From positions 108,398,731-108,462,730 of the forward strand of contig NC_092806.1 in assembly GCF_040954645.1 (NCBI RefSeq): a DNA stretch of 64,000 nt. The letters run 5' to 3'. The notes below the pieces were generated by a model that worked only from the letters and a program-made list of their open reading frames with translations, ran no database searches and had not been told where the DNA came from. The stretch comes from Diabrotica undecimpunctata (taxonomy: Eukaryota; Arthropoda; Insecta; Coleoptera; Chrysomelidae). Both the position numbers and the translations under genes were made by a program. This document shows positions 10,991-26,513 of this stretch, piece after piece (the first letter of the stretch is position 1; the number at the start of each line of letters is the position of its first letter).

Positions 10991-12599
10991 ACGTCAATCA
11001 ACTCGTAACATTATTAAAACCTTTAATATATAAATTTTCAATTTTAATATTAACTTTCATTTCAATTCAATTTTAGTTTCAAATTATAATGCTGCATTAA
11101 TTTAATTTTTTAGTGATAGTATTGGGACGGTTCAGTGGATAATTTGTCCTTTCATGTATTTGCGATACTTACATTTACTAATAGCTTGTAATAGCAGATT
11201 GTAAATTTGCAAATTTAATAAAAAAATTAAAAAAAACGTTTATACTGTAATTTGATATAGCCCATAATTAAGTTATAAGCAAATAAAATATTTAAAATAT
11301 CTTCTCTGATCGTAAAGAGATTATAATTGGAATTAACAAAACAACTTGCCCTTTTTATTACTGAAAATTGGCTATCATTATGGCAAATTGTTGCCATTAT
11401 GACTGGTTAATAGTAGGTAATGTGTATCTACTTGAGTTACCATCAAGCTTTATAATTTGTATTTCATTCTCTTCAAGACATTTGAATTATTTTATATCGT
11501 TCTTTATTTCTATTTGGTTCTTTCTTATTTTCAAATATTATATCATCTCAACAATTTTCCCAAACCCTGAAATAGTATTTTCTTTTTTTTGTCTCTAATA
11601 AAAACGGTAATTAGATTTTAAATAAAGGACCATTTTAAAAGTTTTTTTTAGGATTTAACAATTTGGTTATGCTGTTTTACCCTCCGCCAACATTTCCATC
11701 GATATTCATGATTTTCCAATTTTAAAAAATATCAAATATTTTCTCTCTATGCTCACGCCTCACCACCAAAACCCTCAATCTGTTTCGGAAATTCCGCGCA
11801 AATCCGAATTTAGTAATATTGTCACATCGAAATCACGAGTTCTGCTCCGTTACGTGATTTATAATGTTTCAGTCGTATATCTACACAGGTTGGGGTGCAT
11901 ATATTTCAAAAGGTTTGCATTCGTTACGTTACAAGCCCCCAGCGACTTTACAGTGTCGGGGCCGATCTCCCACATGCCGTCGTCGAGGGTACTTTGCAGG
12001 ATTGATTTTGCTGAGCATATCACATGGATATCGCTAAAATTAATGGTTCAATCGATGTAACATCAAGAAACAAAAAGTTTACGACTGGATTTTCGAATGT
12101 ATTTTAAATTAAGTTGATAACTTCTCAGAAACAAGCATAAAGAAGAAAAATAACGGGATTTAATATATTTTAACTCGAGGAAATAATATTCAAATAAAAG
12201 GAATATTAAGTCAATACAGTTTTCTATTTGAAACGACAGAAGTATTTAGAAATAGCGCAAATATTTGTATATTTTATGTTTCACCCTTATTTATGTATTT
12301 TTCATAATGGCTTGTATTTTGACAATATTTCTTTCACTTTTGTAGCATTATCATCGTAATCGCATAGTTTGTGGTAGATGTCTTCCGAAATCTTATACAC
12401 CTACTTTGATTTTTTAACTTTGCAGGAATTTTCATTTCCGACTTTAATTATTGTCTTTTAATTCTGGTATATAATTTATATTATTCTCATATCTCGTTGA
12501 TTAGGATTTTGCCTTATACAGGGCCTCACCCATTATCAGTTTTTTTATTTAGTCAAATTCAATCAGTACCAACGAATCAGTTCCAAATGGCCATTTATG
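10991..12599. other. AT-rich non-coding stretch
   Basis: Open frames here are short and composition-driven. A slightly more GC-rich patch at about 11900-12010 encodes nothing I recognise. The left edge is the 5' truncation point of the I-like element. Confidence 0.5.
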
Positions 12600-13110
12600 T
12601 ATCTATACATTGATTATTTTTGTAGCTACAGACCGTTTTTGTGGTTACCATTGTTCCAAACGGGACCTTTAGTTAAAATTGAAAATTATGGTCCCATCTT
12701 AATTATTTTCATTTTTGGCAAAATTTTTAAGAATATTTTAAATGTTCGTTTGGTAGAATATCTAAAAAACACAAAATACATCACAGTAATCAATATGGCT
12801 TTTACGGATACAGAAAATTGTAAGAGATATAGTTGATGGCATGCAGGAAGGTCATTTTATGTCTTTGACATTGTGTGACTTATCAAGAGCTTTTGACTGT
12901 ATTAGGAGTAACACTCTTACTCTGTTTAGATCATACTTAACAAACAGAAAACAGGCATGTTTTCCTAATAACTGCTACTCTGAGTTTAACACTGTCGAAT
13001 ATGGGGTTTCTCAAAGTTTGATATTAGAACCGACTTTGTTTCTTATTTATCCGAACGATTTATTTCACTTAACTTTTTCTATAAAATGTATATTGTATAT
13101 AATTATATAC
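12600..13110 (+). pseudogene. CR1/Jockey-type reverse transcriptase relic
   Basis: Across two frames the plus strand reads degraded RT blocks in the right order. KIENYGPILII corresponds to the usual NYRPISI motif and FGKIFKNILNVRLVEYL to the FSKIFE helix. LCDLSRAFDCI is motif A with its Asp. YGVSQSLILEPTLFLIYPNDL corresponds to the [20 protein letters not shown] block. Neither the endonuclease nor the YADD block is preserved. The fragment is older than most elements here, judging by substitutions in invariant positions. It ends where a tandem repeat begins. Confidence 0.65.
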
Positions 13111-13139
13111 AAACACCAATTACACAATTCTTTCATCCA

Positions 13140-13690
13140 ACATATTCATAAAAAAACACACATAATAGTGCCATTTTGGCATTGTCTTTGCGTTTATTTT
13201 ATGTCCTAACATATTCACTACCACCTCCCCTTTCTATCAATATATTGCACATTGTTGAACGTTGAGCCGTTTAGACGTTACAAGATTAGTGTCCTTTTGG
13301 CAATACGCAGCCATGTTATTTTCTATGTCTGCATATTTGTTTGCCCCTACCCTTTCCATCGATACCTTACACGTTATTATACGTTGAGCCGTTTAGGTGT
13401 TACAAGCTTAATGTGCTTTTGAAAATTCGCAGTCGTCTTTGTTTTTTGTGATAAAATATTCGATATCTCCTCCTCTTTCTAACGAGCCCTTATTAGCAAA
13501 GATAGGACCAAAAAAAACGGAGACACGTTATAGTGCCGTTTTGGCATTGTCTTTGCGTTTGTTTTTTGTCTTAACATATTTGTTACCCCCTCTGCTTTCC
13601 ATCCATACCTTGCACATTGTTGTACGTTGAGCCGTTTAGACGTTACGAGCTTAGTGTCCTTTTGTCAATATCGTCATCTTTTACGACTAT
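13140..13690. repeat. Degenerate tandem array, ~122-bp period
   Basis: The core word GTTGAGCCGTTTAG recurs at 13261, 13383 and 13625, spacings of 122 and 242 bases (two periods, about 121 each). A second conserved block, TTTTGGCATTGTCTTTGCG, occurs near 13173 and 13543. About four and a half diverged monomers are present. It looks like a small satellite or an element-borne repeat. Confidence 0.75.

Positions 13691-17519
<3,829 letters not shown>

Positions 17520-17579
<60 letters not shown>
17520..17579. repeat. (TA)n array between the solo LTR and the Gypsy LTR
   Basis: Sixty bases of pure TA. The two LTR ends facing it are inverted copies (ATCATAACA on the left, TGTTATGAT on the right), because the two elements lie in opposite orientation. 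Confidence 0.95.
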
Positions 17580-17583
<4 letters not shown>

Positions 17584-18931
17584 ATGATGTGTTTTTTTGT
17601 TTGAATGATGAGCAATGAGTATTTTTAATAATATAATATATAGGGTTTTTATCGCGGTTCTCAAAGAATTAGCTTGTAAGTACTTTTTTAAATTATCTTT
17701 ATTATAACTATTATGAAACACACATATATATCTAACCTAGCCAATGTAAATTTAAAATAAACTATCTTTAAACTGATGTTCTTATAAAACTAATTAAATT
17801 CTATAGACAATGTTAAATTTAAACAAACTATCTTCAAAATTGAAATTGTTATAACACTAACTAAATTATATTAACAAAATTTTGTACCTTTCTTTCACTG
17901 AATGCCTAAATGAACTGTTTTCCACTATATATATATTCTAATCACCACTGAAAGTCTTCGTACTTCGGTTATCCTTGTTTTTGTGAAATTTCTTTTTCCA
18001 ATTATCAGCTTCTACCAATTTAAGATATAGTTTTCTTCACCAGCATTTATATTTATTCTTCTTTTCAATATACCAATATCCAATTATTATAAGTTGATTT
18101 ATACTAATCTCCAACCATAATATAATTTAATTTCTTCCAATATACTTTTTTTTAATCTTCAATAATTATTTGTGTATAATTATAAATGTGCATTAAATTA
18201 TATGCATAATTTTTAATCTTCATTTAACTCACTATATTAAACAATTTGACTATTTGTACCTGATTCACTGACTCCAACTAACTTTCATATTTCTTACTAA
18301 ACTTTTCTGACTGACTTCTGACTAAAAACTGCCATCTTGAATCCAAATCACGGGTATTTATATCCTTTTGGATATTCCATAACCATCTGGTAAGAGATCA
18401 TGTTCCAATTTGTTCTATTTCTTCGATATCGATGTTCTCGAAAAAAATATCTGTTCTATCCACCGACATAATCATTATTCCAGAATGTTCGACCGTAAAC
18501 AATCGTCACACTCTGCACTCTGGAGAATTCGTTAATGTTCCATTGATAATTTTGTTGACATTTAGGCTTTTCAGATCAGAATAAACATTCAAATTAGTAA
18601 CTAACACTCTAATTTAATAAAATACACAATTCAAACAATATATTATTATAACCCCACTTTATATTCCCAATTATGATTAATTTCTATCTGTCAATCACTC
18701 ACTGTATAGTTGGTTGCCTAGTCACATGGCTCACTTATATATATTTACAACATTAAAATACAACTTTTTACAATTATTATATGCTAATTTATTAAAAATG
18801 CCCTCACATAAATATATTTTTATAAAATTCTCTAGTATATAACTTATTTAAAATAATCAAATACTTTTTAATATCTAATATTATGTAGTATATAACTTAT
18901 AAATTATTTTCTATAAACCCCAATTGTCACA
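17580..18931 (-). repeat. 3' LTR of the Gypsy element
   Basis: 1352 bp, TGTTATGATG to TTGTCACA on the plus strand. In the element's sense it starts TGTGACAATTGGGG and ends CATCATAACA. It differs from the other LTR by scattered single bases, for example at the TCGCGG/TCACGG site near 17653, and by a 4-bp TA slippage near 17930. Confidence 0.9.
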
Positions 18932-19435
18932 ATACCCCAAAAATAATATTTAAAATAAATAATTTACTTATTATTTTTTTAAATATTAATTTTCTCATAC
19001 CTTATTAAATTTAATAAATCAAAATTATTTTTTTTTTATTTAAAATGTGTTAAATACATCCCTGTTCGCTGTCCATGTCAAAGCAGAGAACAACGGATCA
19101 CAGTTCGGCTATTCTATGGTCAAACTGTCATGTCAAATGGAGCAATGGATGCGATATCAGAGAATAAAATATAACCTTAATTAAAAATATAATCGATATT
19201 GTGTTCTGTTTATTTATAGACAAACTCTAGGAATTATTTCCATTCAAAATAACTTTCATCAATATAAATTGGTAAGTCTTTCCACTTTATTATATTAGAA
19301 AGACATTTATTTATAGAATCAATTTTGTGTCTAACCCCAAATTATGATTTTTAGGGTACAAATTAAATTCCATATATACAAAATTCAACAAGTATGATGT
19401 CAAATTGATTCAAAATAATGAAATCTACCATCTAT
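18932..19435. other. Non-coding 3' region of the Gypsy element
   Basis: AT-rich sequence lies between the truncated pol and the 3' LTR. No RNase H or integrase motif is seen in any frame. A short purine run (TTTTTGGGGTAT, minus strand) directly before the LTR could be the polypurine tract. Confidence 0.5.
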
Positions 19436-20955
19436 TTAACAAATCAAGTCTATTGAATAAAATGGATATATCAGTAAGCTGTTAGTGTTAAGTTTATAAC
19501 CTAGATATATCATTACTTTTTGAAAAATTGTACATTTTTCTTGATTTATTTTTAGTCCAACTTTGTCTAATCTATTTATTATAATTTTTAGGTGTTTCTC
19601 ATGATCTTCAGCAGTTTTAGAAAAAATTAATATATCATCAATGTAGTGAATTACAAAATGTTCATATTGATCCAAAATATCATGAAGACATCTACATAGA
19701 ACACTGCAAGATGATTGAAGTCCAACTGGTACTACTTTGAATTGATATACTACTCTATCTATCTGAAATCCTGTATACTGTCTACTTTTTCTTTGTAGAG
19801 GTATTAACCAAAAACTATGCTGTAAATCGATTTTAGTGAAAAATGACATTCCTGTAATTCTTCCTAATATTCCATCTATACTCATTGGTGCTTCAAATTG
19901 CTTTTCAGTAATCTTGTTAATATTCCTTGCATCCAAACATAACCTGATTTCACCTGACCTTTTACGCACTACTACTATGGGGTTGATAAAACGTGTATCT
20001 GCCTTCTCAATGATTCCATCTTCTAACATATTATTAATTGTTTTGTTTACTTCTTCTCTGTATTTATATGGTATTGGGTATGATTTTGTTTTAAAATCTT
20101 TTTCCTCCTTAACTCTTATACTATGGATATAATTCTGTGCAATTCTATTTTCTTTATTGACAAGTCCCTTGTGTTGCTGCAATATGGAAATGACTATTGA
20201 TTTATATTCTTCAGGGCAATTTAAAACTTTCATCATATCTTCTTCTTTACAAATCACATTATTCTTCAATATGTACTCATTATTCCTTGCTTCCAATTTT
20301 ACGCACTCCGCCTCGTAGGCATCCATCTGCTTAAAATTTCCATTCCTTAAATATTCACTACAATAATTATTCTTTACATTCTTTTGGGACATTTCCCTAT
20401 CATCAAAATACATTTCTTCTTCATAAACATCATTATTTTCTTTTAATAATATCCTATCAACTCTTATTCCTTCTTCTACCTCATCTTTCTGCATAAATTT
20501 AATTATTTGCCCTTCCAAAGTTACCATTTTTTCTTCAAAATCTATCTTTACTTTCTTCTTTTCCAATTCATCATTTCCCATTAATATATCAACACATAAA
20601 TCCTTGACAATAAATCCTTGCATATTAATTTCTTTATTAAGAATATTAATTTTAAAATTGGCTAGTTTATCAATTTCACCCAACTTCTTATTATTTGCAC
20701 CAATAATTTTAATTTTTGGAATCTTTATTATATCTGATAGTTTTAATGTATTAAAAATAAAATTCTCCGAGACTAAAGTACTTTCTGAACCAGTATCTAT
20801 CATAATCTTAATCATTTTATTTTTGGCCAAAGCATTTATATAAATTAAATTAATAGATTCAATAATTTTATCTTCATCTAAAGAAATAAATTCAGAAGGT
20901 TTTTCATAATAGCAATGGCCTAACTTGTAATTCAGAAAGTTTACTGCACAAAATT
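19436..20955 (-). pseudogene. pol: pol of the Gypsy element: protease and reverse transcriptase, truncated
   Basis: The frame is open from the -1 shift site at about 20953 to TAA at 19436; the first ATG in frame is at 20830. Protease: MIDTGSES near 20815-20785, with the catalytic DTG, then a glycine-containing flap region. Reverse transcriptase: LCLDARNINK, TKIDLQHSFW (motif A Asp), VVPVGLQSS and HYIDDIL (catalytic Asp pair, about 19645), ending just after IYLGYKL. A normal Gypsy pol continues for roughly another 600-700 residues of RNase H and integrase. Here it ends after about 25 unrelated-looking residues, and 18932-19435 holds no such domains. Within the preserved part I see no stop, so the truncation is the main defect. 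Confidence 0.88.
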
Positions 20956-22473
20956 TTGATTATTAGAATTGTCAGATTGTATCTGACCACTTGGATCTGA
21001 TGTACTATGTCTTTCCCTACTATGACTTCTACTCACATTTTCTTGCCTTGTACGATTTCGTTCCCTGTCTTCGCAGCTCCTATTCCTTCGAACACAATTT
21101 ACCTGTCTGTTATAGTTAGGTCGCTCTGTATTTCTTCTATTGTTAAAATCTTGTCTATTATTATTAGTACTGTTATTAAAATGTTGTCTATTATAATTAC
21201 TGTTATTATTATTAAAATTTTGTAAATTATTACCATATCTATTATATGATTGTCTATATTGTTGATTATCATTTTTATTATATTGAAAGTTATTATTGTT
21301 TTTTCTGTTGTTATTACTACTTGTCATATTGCCTCTTTGTATTCTTTGAATAAAATTAATAAAACTATCTATTGTTTGAATATTTTGTACAGTTACGGTT
21401 TGCACAACATCAGCATCAAAATGTCTAGATACATTTAAGACTGTTTCATCCTCTCTAAGTGGTGGTTCTAAATATTTTGCAACTGTTATCAATTTCAATG
21501 CATAATCTACCATATTTGATTTTAAATTTTGATTATACTTTCCAAAATATAGAATTTCTCTAAACTTGGCTTGCTCTAATTCACCCCAATAATAATTTAA
21601 AAATTTATTTTCAAATGTTTGAAAATTATCTAAATCATTCTCAATACTAGCAAACCAAGTTGCTGCATTGTCATTTAATGTCACTCTAATATAATCTTTA
21701 ATATCATTAATATTATTCACAAATCTTAATTTATGTTTTAAACTATTTATGTATACTCTAGGATGCAAATTTTTTATATTACCAGAGAATTTAATCCCAG
21801 TCTCATTTGTTAAATTTAAGTAAGGTCTTCCTATGTCTCTCATTTGTGAAATATCATCTATTCTCTGTTCCACATTTCTTATTTGATTATTATTTATTTG
21901 GATATTTTGTTGTATATCGTCTAATTTTTCTTCTGTGTTTCTTCTGTCTTCGTTAATTTTTACTTCTAAGTTACATTTCTGTAACTCTATTTTCTGTTCT
22001 ATATCTATCTTATTATCTTGAATAATCCTCTTTACTTCTGTCCTCTCATTTTTTATCCTTTTCTTGTAGTCATGCTGTATATTTTTTATTTCATTTGCTA
22101 CTTTCTTCTCTGCAGCTTCAAGTTTTTTATCCATTTGTTTTTACATTTGTTTTACAATTTTATTATTATTATCTTCTATTTTCTTTTCTAATTTTCTATA
22201 ATTCTCTTCCAATTTTTGTTCCATTTTTTTCATGTCTTCTTTGACTTCTTTTGAATTCTCTTCCATTTTTTTCGTATTCTCTTCTATTGTCTTGTTCATC
22301 TGCATCATTAATGACATCAAAGCTGCCATATTGACATTTTCCTCTCTTTCTGTATTCATTTCTGCAGTATCTTGTGGAGCTTGAACTAAACTCTCCTCTT
22401 GTATAGGTTGTGTTTCTACTTCCACATCTTCTTCATTCTTTTTGCTTCTTGTACCTTTCTTTCCTTGAGACAT
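20941..22473 (-). pseudogene. gag: gag of the Gypsy element (one in-frame stop)
   Basis: One continuous frame starts ATG at 22473 and ends TAA at 20941-20943, about 510 codons. A TAA at 22141-22143 divides it into 110 and 397 residues; everything downstream stays in the same frame, so this is a single nonsense change. The N-terminal ~230 residues are highly charged coiled-coil (Glu/Lys/Asn heptads). The middle holds the capsid-like region (about 21850-21350, with the YWGELEQAKFREIL segment). The C-terminal part is Asn/Arg/Gln-rich and basic. No CCHC zinc knuckle is seen, so RNA binding may rely on the basic tail. The family role is particle assembly. A -1 frameshift heptamer sits four codons before the stop. 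Confidence 0.85.
20950..20956 (-). promoter_or_regulatory. Candidate -1 ribosomal frameshift site (A AAT TTT)
   Basis: In the gag frame the last codons read CAA AAT TTT GTG CAG TAA. The heptamer A AAT TTT fits the X XXY YYZ rule. Shifting back one base enters the pol frame, which is open from here through the protease and RT. A stimulatory pseudoknot was not modelled. Confidence 0.6.
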
Positions 22474-22596
22474 TTTGAGACTTTACTTGTTCAAATATAA
22501 TTAAAAATAAAATCTATAATTTTTTCTTTCTACTGATAATTAATTTAATTATATGAGAGCACTTATCTTCCCAAACTAATTCTTTTAAATAGAGAG

Positions 22597-22614
22597 CCAC
22601 CGCGTTGGGTGCCA
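22597..22614 (-). other. Primer-binding site of the Gypsy element
   Basis: On the minus strand, three bases inside the 5' LTR, the sequence TGGCACCCAACGCGGTGG begins with the TGG expected of a tRNA-complementary site. I do not name the tRNA. Confidence 0.65.
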
Positions 22615-22617
22615 AAT

Positions 22618-23963
22618 TGTTATGATGTATTGTTTGTTTGAATGATGAGCAATGACTATTTTTAATAATATAATATATAGGGTTTTTATCACGGTTCTCA
22701 AAGAATTAGCTTGTAAGTACTTTTTTAAATTATCTTTATTATAACTATTATGAAACACACATATATATCTAACCTAGCCAATGTAAATTTAAAATAAACT
22801 ATCTTTAAACTGATGTTCGTATAAAACTAATTAAATTCTATAGACAATGTTAAATTTAAACAAACTATCTTCAAAATTGAAATTGTTATAACACTAACTA
22901 AATTATATTAACAAAATTTTGTACCTTTCTTTCACTGAATGCCTAAATGAACTGTTTTCCACTATATATATTCTAATCACCACTGAAAGTCTTCGTACTT
23001 CGGTTATCCTTGTTTTTGTGAAATTTCTTTTTCCAATTATCAGCTTCTACCAATTTAAGATATAGTTTTCTTCACCAGCATTTATATTTATTCTTCTTTT
23101 CAATATACCAATATCCAATTATTATAAGTTGATTTATACTAATCTCCAACCATAATATAATTTAATTTCTTCCAATATACTTTTTTTTAATCTTCAATAA
23201 TTATTTGTGTATAATTATAAATGTGCATTAAATTATATGCATAATTTTTAATCTTCATTTAACTCACTATATTAAACAATTTGACTATTTGTACCTGATT
23301 CACTGACTCCAACTAACTTTCATATTTCTTACTAAACTTTTCTGACTGACTTCTGACTAAAAACTGCCACCTTGAATCCAAATCACGGGTATTTATATCC
23401 TTTTGGATATTCCATAACCATCTGGTAAGAGATCATGTTCCAATTTGTTCTATTTCTTCGATATCGATGTTCTCGAAAAAAATATCTGTTCTATCCACCG
23501 ACATAATCATTATTCCAGAATGTTCGACCGTAAGCAATCGTCACACTCTGCACTCTGGAGAATTCGTTAATGTTCCATTGATAATTTTGTTGACATTTAG
23601 GCTTTTCAGATCAGAATAAACATTCAAATTAGTAACTAACACTCTAATTTAATATAATACACAATTCAAACAATATATTATTATAACCCCACTTTATATT
23701 CCCAATTATGATTAATTTCTATCTGTCAATCACTCACTGTATAGTTGGTTGCCTAGTCACATGGCTCACTTATATATATTTACAATATTAAAATACAACT
23801 TTTTACAATTATTATATGCTAATTTATTAAAAATGCCCTCACATAAATATATTTTTATAAAATTCTCTAGTATATAACTTATTTAAAATAATCAAATACT
23901 TTTTAATATCTAATATTATGTAGTATATAACTTATAAATTATTTTCTATAAACCCCAATTGTC

Positions 23964-23966
<3 letters not shown>
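22618..23966 (-). repeat. 5' LTR of the Gypsy element
   Basis: 1349 bp, near-identical to 17580-18931. In the element's sense it would carry the promoter. The primer-binding site follows on its inner side at 22597-22614. Confidence 0.9.

Positions 23967-24021
<55 letters not shown>
23967..24021. repeat. (TA)n array right of the Gypsy element
   Basis: About 54 bp of TA directly after the LTR end TTGTCACA. With 17520-17579 it suggests the element landed inside one TA array. The next 100 bases (24022-24121) are non-coding spacer. Confidence 0.95.
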
Positions 24022-24023
<2 letters not shown>

Positions 24024-24119
24024 CAGAATTTATTTATCAATGGCACATTAATTAATATTATTGCTTAACAACTAAATGAACTACTATTGCTAACGTAAAA
24101 AATGGCAGTTATTTTTAAT

Positions 24120-24122
<3 letters not shown>

Positions 24123-24164
<42 letters not shown>

Positions 24165-26395
24165 GGGATTCTACAGTATTCACTGCCTTCCCTCGCTCAA
24201 CCGTTTCCATCTCTCTCTGTTGTTCCATTATCCATCGTTTAGTCCTCTCTTACTCATGGCGTCGTCTACTTCGTTCCTCCAGGATTTTCGGGGTCGTCCT
24301 CTTTTCCTTCTTCCTATGGGGCTCCATTCGGTTATTCTCTTTATCCATCTGCTGTCGCTAGTTCTTCTTACATGTCCCTACCACTTTAGTATTTTTTGTT
24401 CTATATATGTTAGTATGTCTGTTTCTATTGATGTTTTTTGCTTTATTTCGTCATTACTTCTGCTATCCATTCTTGTTACTCTGCAGCATCTTCGCAGGCA
24501 TTCCATCTCTGTTGCTACTATCTTACTGCTGTTTTTCTTGTTTATGATCCAATTTTCAGCCCCATATGTCATAATACTTCGCACTAATGTTTTATAAATC
24601 TGCGGTTTTGTCTTCATATTTAGGTGTCTATCCCACCATACTGAGTTAAGTTGTCGGATTGCTGTTCTTGTTTGTCCTAATCTTTGTGTAATTTCTTCCT
24701 CTGTTGTTGCCTTTTTCGTGATTATAAACCCCAGGTATTTGAATTTATCCTTTCCTTTGATTGTTACGTTGTCATCAATCTGTAGATCTTCTATGTCTTC
24801 TTCACTTGTAGATAGGTACTCTGTTTTCGCGAGGTTAATATCTAGGCCAGCCTTGGTATATTCTTCTTGTAGTTTCTTCATTATGTAGCTGAGGTCGTCT
24901 TGGTCTTGTGCAATCACTACTTGATCGTCTGCAAAACTTAACGTATATAGGTATTCGTTCCGTACCGGTACTCCCATGCCTTCGCATTTTCGTTTCCATG
25001 TAGTCAAGGCTTTCTCTAAGTATATTTTGAATAGGGTTGGAGATGTGGAACAACCCTGCAGGAGCCCTTTTGTTGTGGTGAATTCTCCTATGATTCTTGT
25101 TCCCATTTTAATGGACACTTTATTTTCTTTATACAGAGCTCTTGTAGCTTCTATGAGTTCCGTCTGTATTTCTAATTTGTACATTGCCTGCCATAGTTCT
25201 GACCTTGGTACAGAGTCATACGCCTTTCTCAGGTCCACAAATGCCAAGTGTATATCTCTATTTTTTGTTTTTTTCTTTTCCAACAGTTGTTGCAGTGTGT
25301 ATATGTGGTCTATGCATGATCTTCCTGCCGTGAAGCCTGCCTGATTCTCCCCGATTTTGCCTTTTATCGCTTGCTCTATCTTTTCTCGCAGTATCTTCCC
25401 ATATAATCTTCCTATTGATGATATTACGCTTATTCCTCTGTAGTTTTCGCATCGTTTTCTATCTCCCTTCTTAAATATAGATGTCATATGTGCCGCCGTC
25501 CATTCATTTGGGAGCTGTTCTCCATTTATGGCTTTCTGAAATATCCATTGTATCATCCGGTGTAATTTTTTTGATCCGTATTTTATAAGCTCAGGTGAGA
25601 TGCCTCCAGGTCCCGGTGCTTTCTTATTTTTCATTGCTTTTATGGCCGTTCTCATTCCCCTATCTGTTATTTCTATTTTTTGTTGTGGGAATCTGCTTCG
25701 TCTTCGCCTGTTTTCTTTTCCAATGAATTGTGGTCTTTGTTCTGTTAATAGTTCCTTGTAGTAATCCTTCCATTCTTTGTCCTGTATATTTCCCAATTTA
25801 ATTTTTTCTTTTGAGTTTTGTTTCAATCCTCTCAGTACTTTCCATGACTCCGAAGTTCTTGTACCTCCTATATATGTTTCAATATTTAAGCAGATTCTTT
25901 CCCATTCTTTATTCTTTTGCTGTGTTATTTGTTTTTTCACTTCTCTATCTTTTTCTCTATATTCTTTATAAACTTCATCGTTGTTTGTAGTCAGCCATTT
26001 TCTGTATAGTTGCTTTTTTTCTTGAATTATTCTTTTTGTTGGTTCATTTATTTCATAATAGTGCTGTTTATTTGTTATATGTTCTTTTTCCCCAAGGGCT
26101 TCGAATGCTACTTGCTTTATACTCGCCTTTATATGCTTGTATATTTCTTCGATATTGCCGTATCTAAATTCTATTAATTTTTCGTCTTGACGTTGTTGGT
26201 ATAGTTCTCTTATTGATTGTTCTTGGAGTAGTTCTATATTGTATTGTTTTTCTCTTATAGTGTTCAACGGTTCTTCTGTGGAGGGGGTCTTGTTATGTTT
26301 CCAATTAATGCTCATTTTTGCTGTCAGTAGTCTATGGTCCGTTCCACATTCTGCTCCTCTTTTGACTCGCACATCTTTGATCTTATTATTATTAA
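24123..26395 (-). mobile_element. RTE-c non-LTR element copy 1, 5'-truncated, (TA)n tail
   Basis: The coding region is followed on the minus strand by GTAGAATCCCTAAA and then about 39 bp of TA (24123-24161). The copy at 60.3-63.7 kb ends with the same words and another TA run, so (TA)n is this family's tail. The 5' truncation lies inside the endonuclease near 26395, within the MADF-gene sequence of the Harbinger relic. Confidence 0.88.
24175..26395 (-). pseudogene. RTE-c endonuclease remnant and reverse transcriptase, copy 1
   Basis: The open frame runs 26507-24378 (709 codons), but only from about 26395 is it element sequence. The first ~40 residues belong to the flanking Harbinger locus and are fused by chance. 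The endonuclease end reads KDVRVKRG and GTDHRLL. RT follows: NKKAPGPGG, the ENYRGISVISS block, GENQAGFTAGRS, FVDLRKAYDS (motif A), LLQGCSTSPTLFKIYL, LSFADDQ (near 24925, catalytic Asp pair), KYLGF and YGAENW. A TAG replaces a Tyr codon (KWYGHV in copy 2) at 24378. The frame then continues to the conserved GRRKRGRPRKS tail. Apart from the missing 5' part and that stop, the RT is intact. Confidence 0.87.
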
Positions 26396-26513
26396 AGTTT
26401 AAATATTCAACCTGGGTGTCTGGGATACTAACAGTTTGCGAGTCTTCTAACAAGGTAAATGTTTGTGTTTCTTGCATTTGTACTGGAACAGCTGGGATCT
26501 GTATCAATGGTAT

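Larger units (their letters stand above)
17580..23966 (-). mobile_element. Gypsy-type LTR retrotransposon, internally truncated
   Basis: Two LTRs (17580-18931 and 22618-23966) enclose a 3.7-kb interior read on the minus strand: primer-binding site, gag, protease and reverse transcriptase. RNase H and integrase are absent, because the coding region stops at 19436 shortly after the RT. The LTRs differ at only about ten positions over 1.35 kb (counted by eye), so the insertion is recent. Flanks are ATAT on both sides, consistent with a 4-bp duplication inside a TA array. Because the integrase is missing, this copy could only have moved with help from a relative. Confidence 0.9.

Noticed and set aside
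24220..24597. 125-codon plus-strand frame in RTE-c copy 1
   Set aside because: Antisense shadow of the RT tail; the matching shadow appears at 63252-63629 in copy 2.
26400..26507. N-terminal ~40 residues fused in frame to the RTE-c RT
   Set aside because: Chance fusion: this text belongs to the flanking Harbinger/MADF sequence into which RTE-c inserted, so I do not propose a fusion protein.
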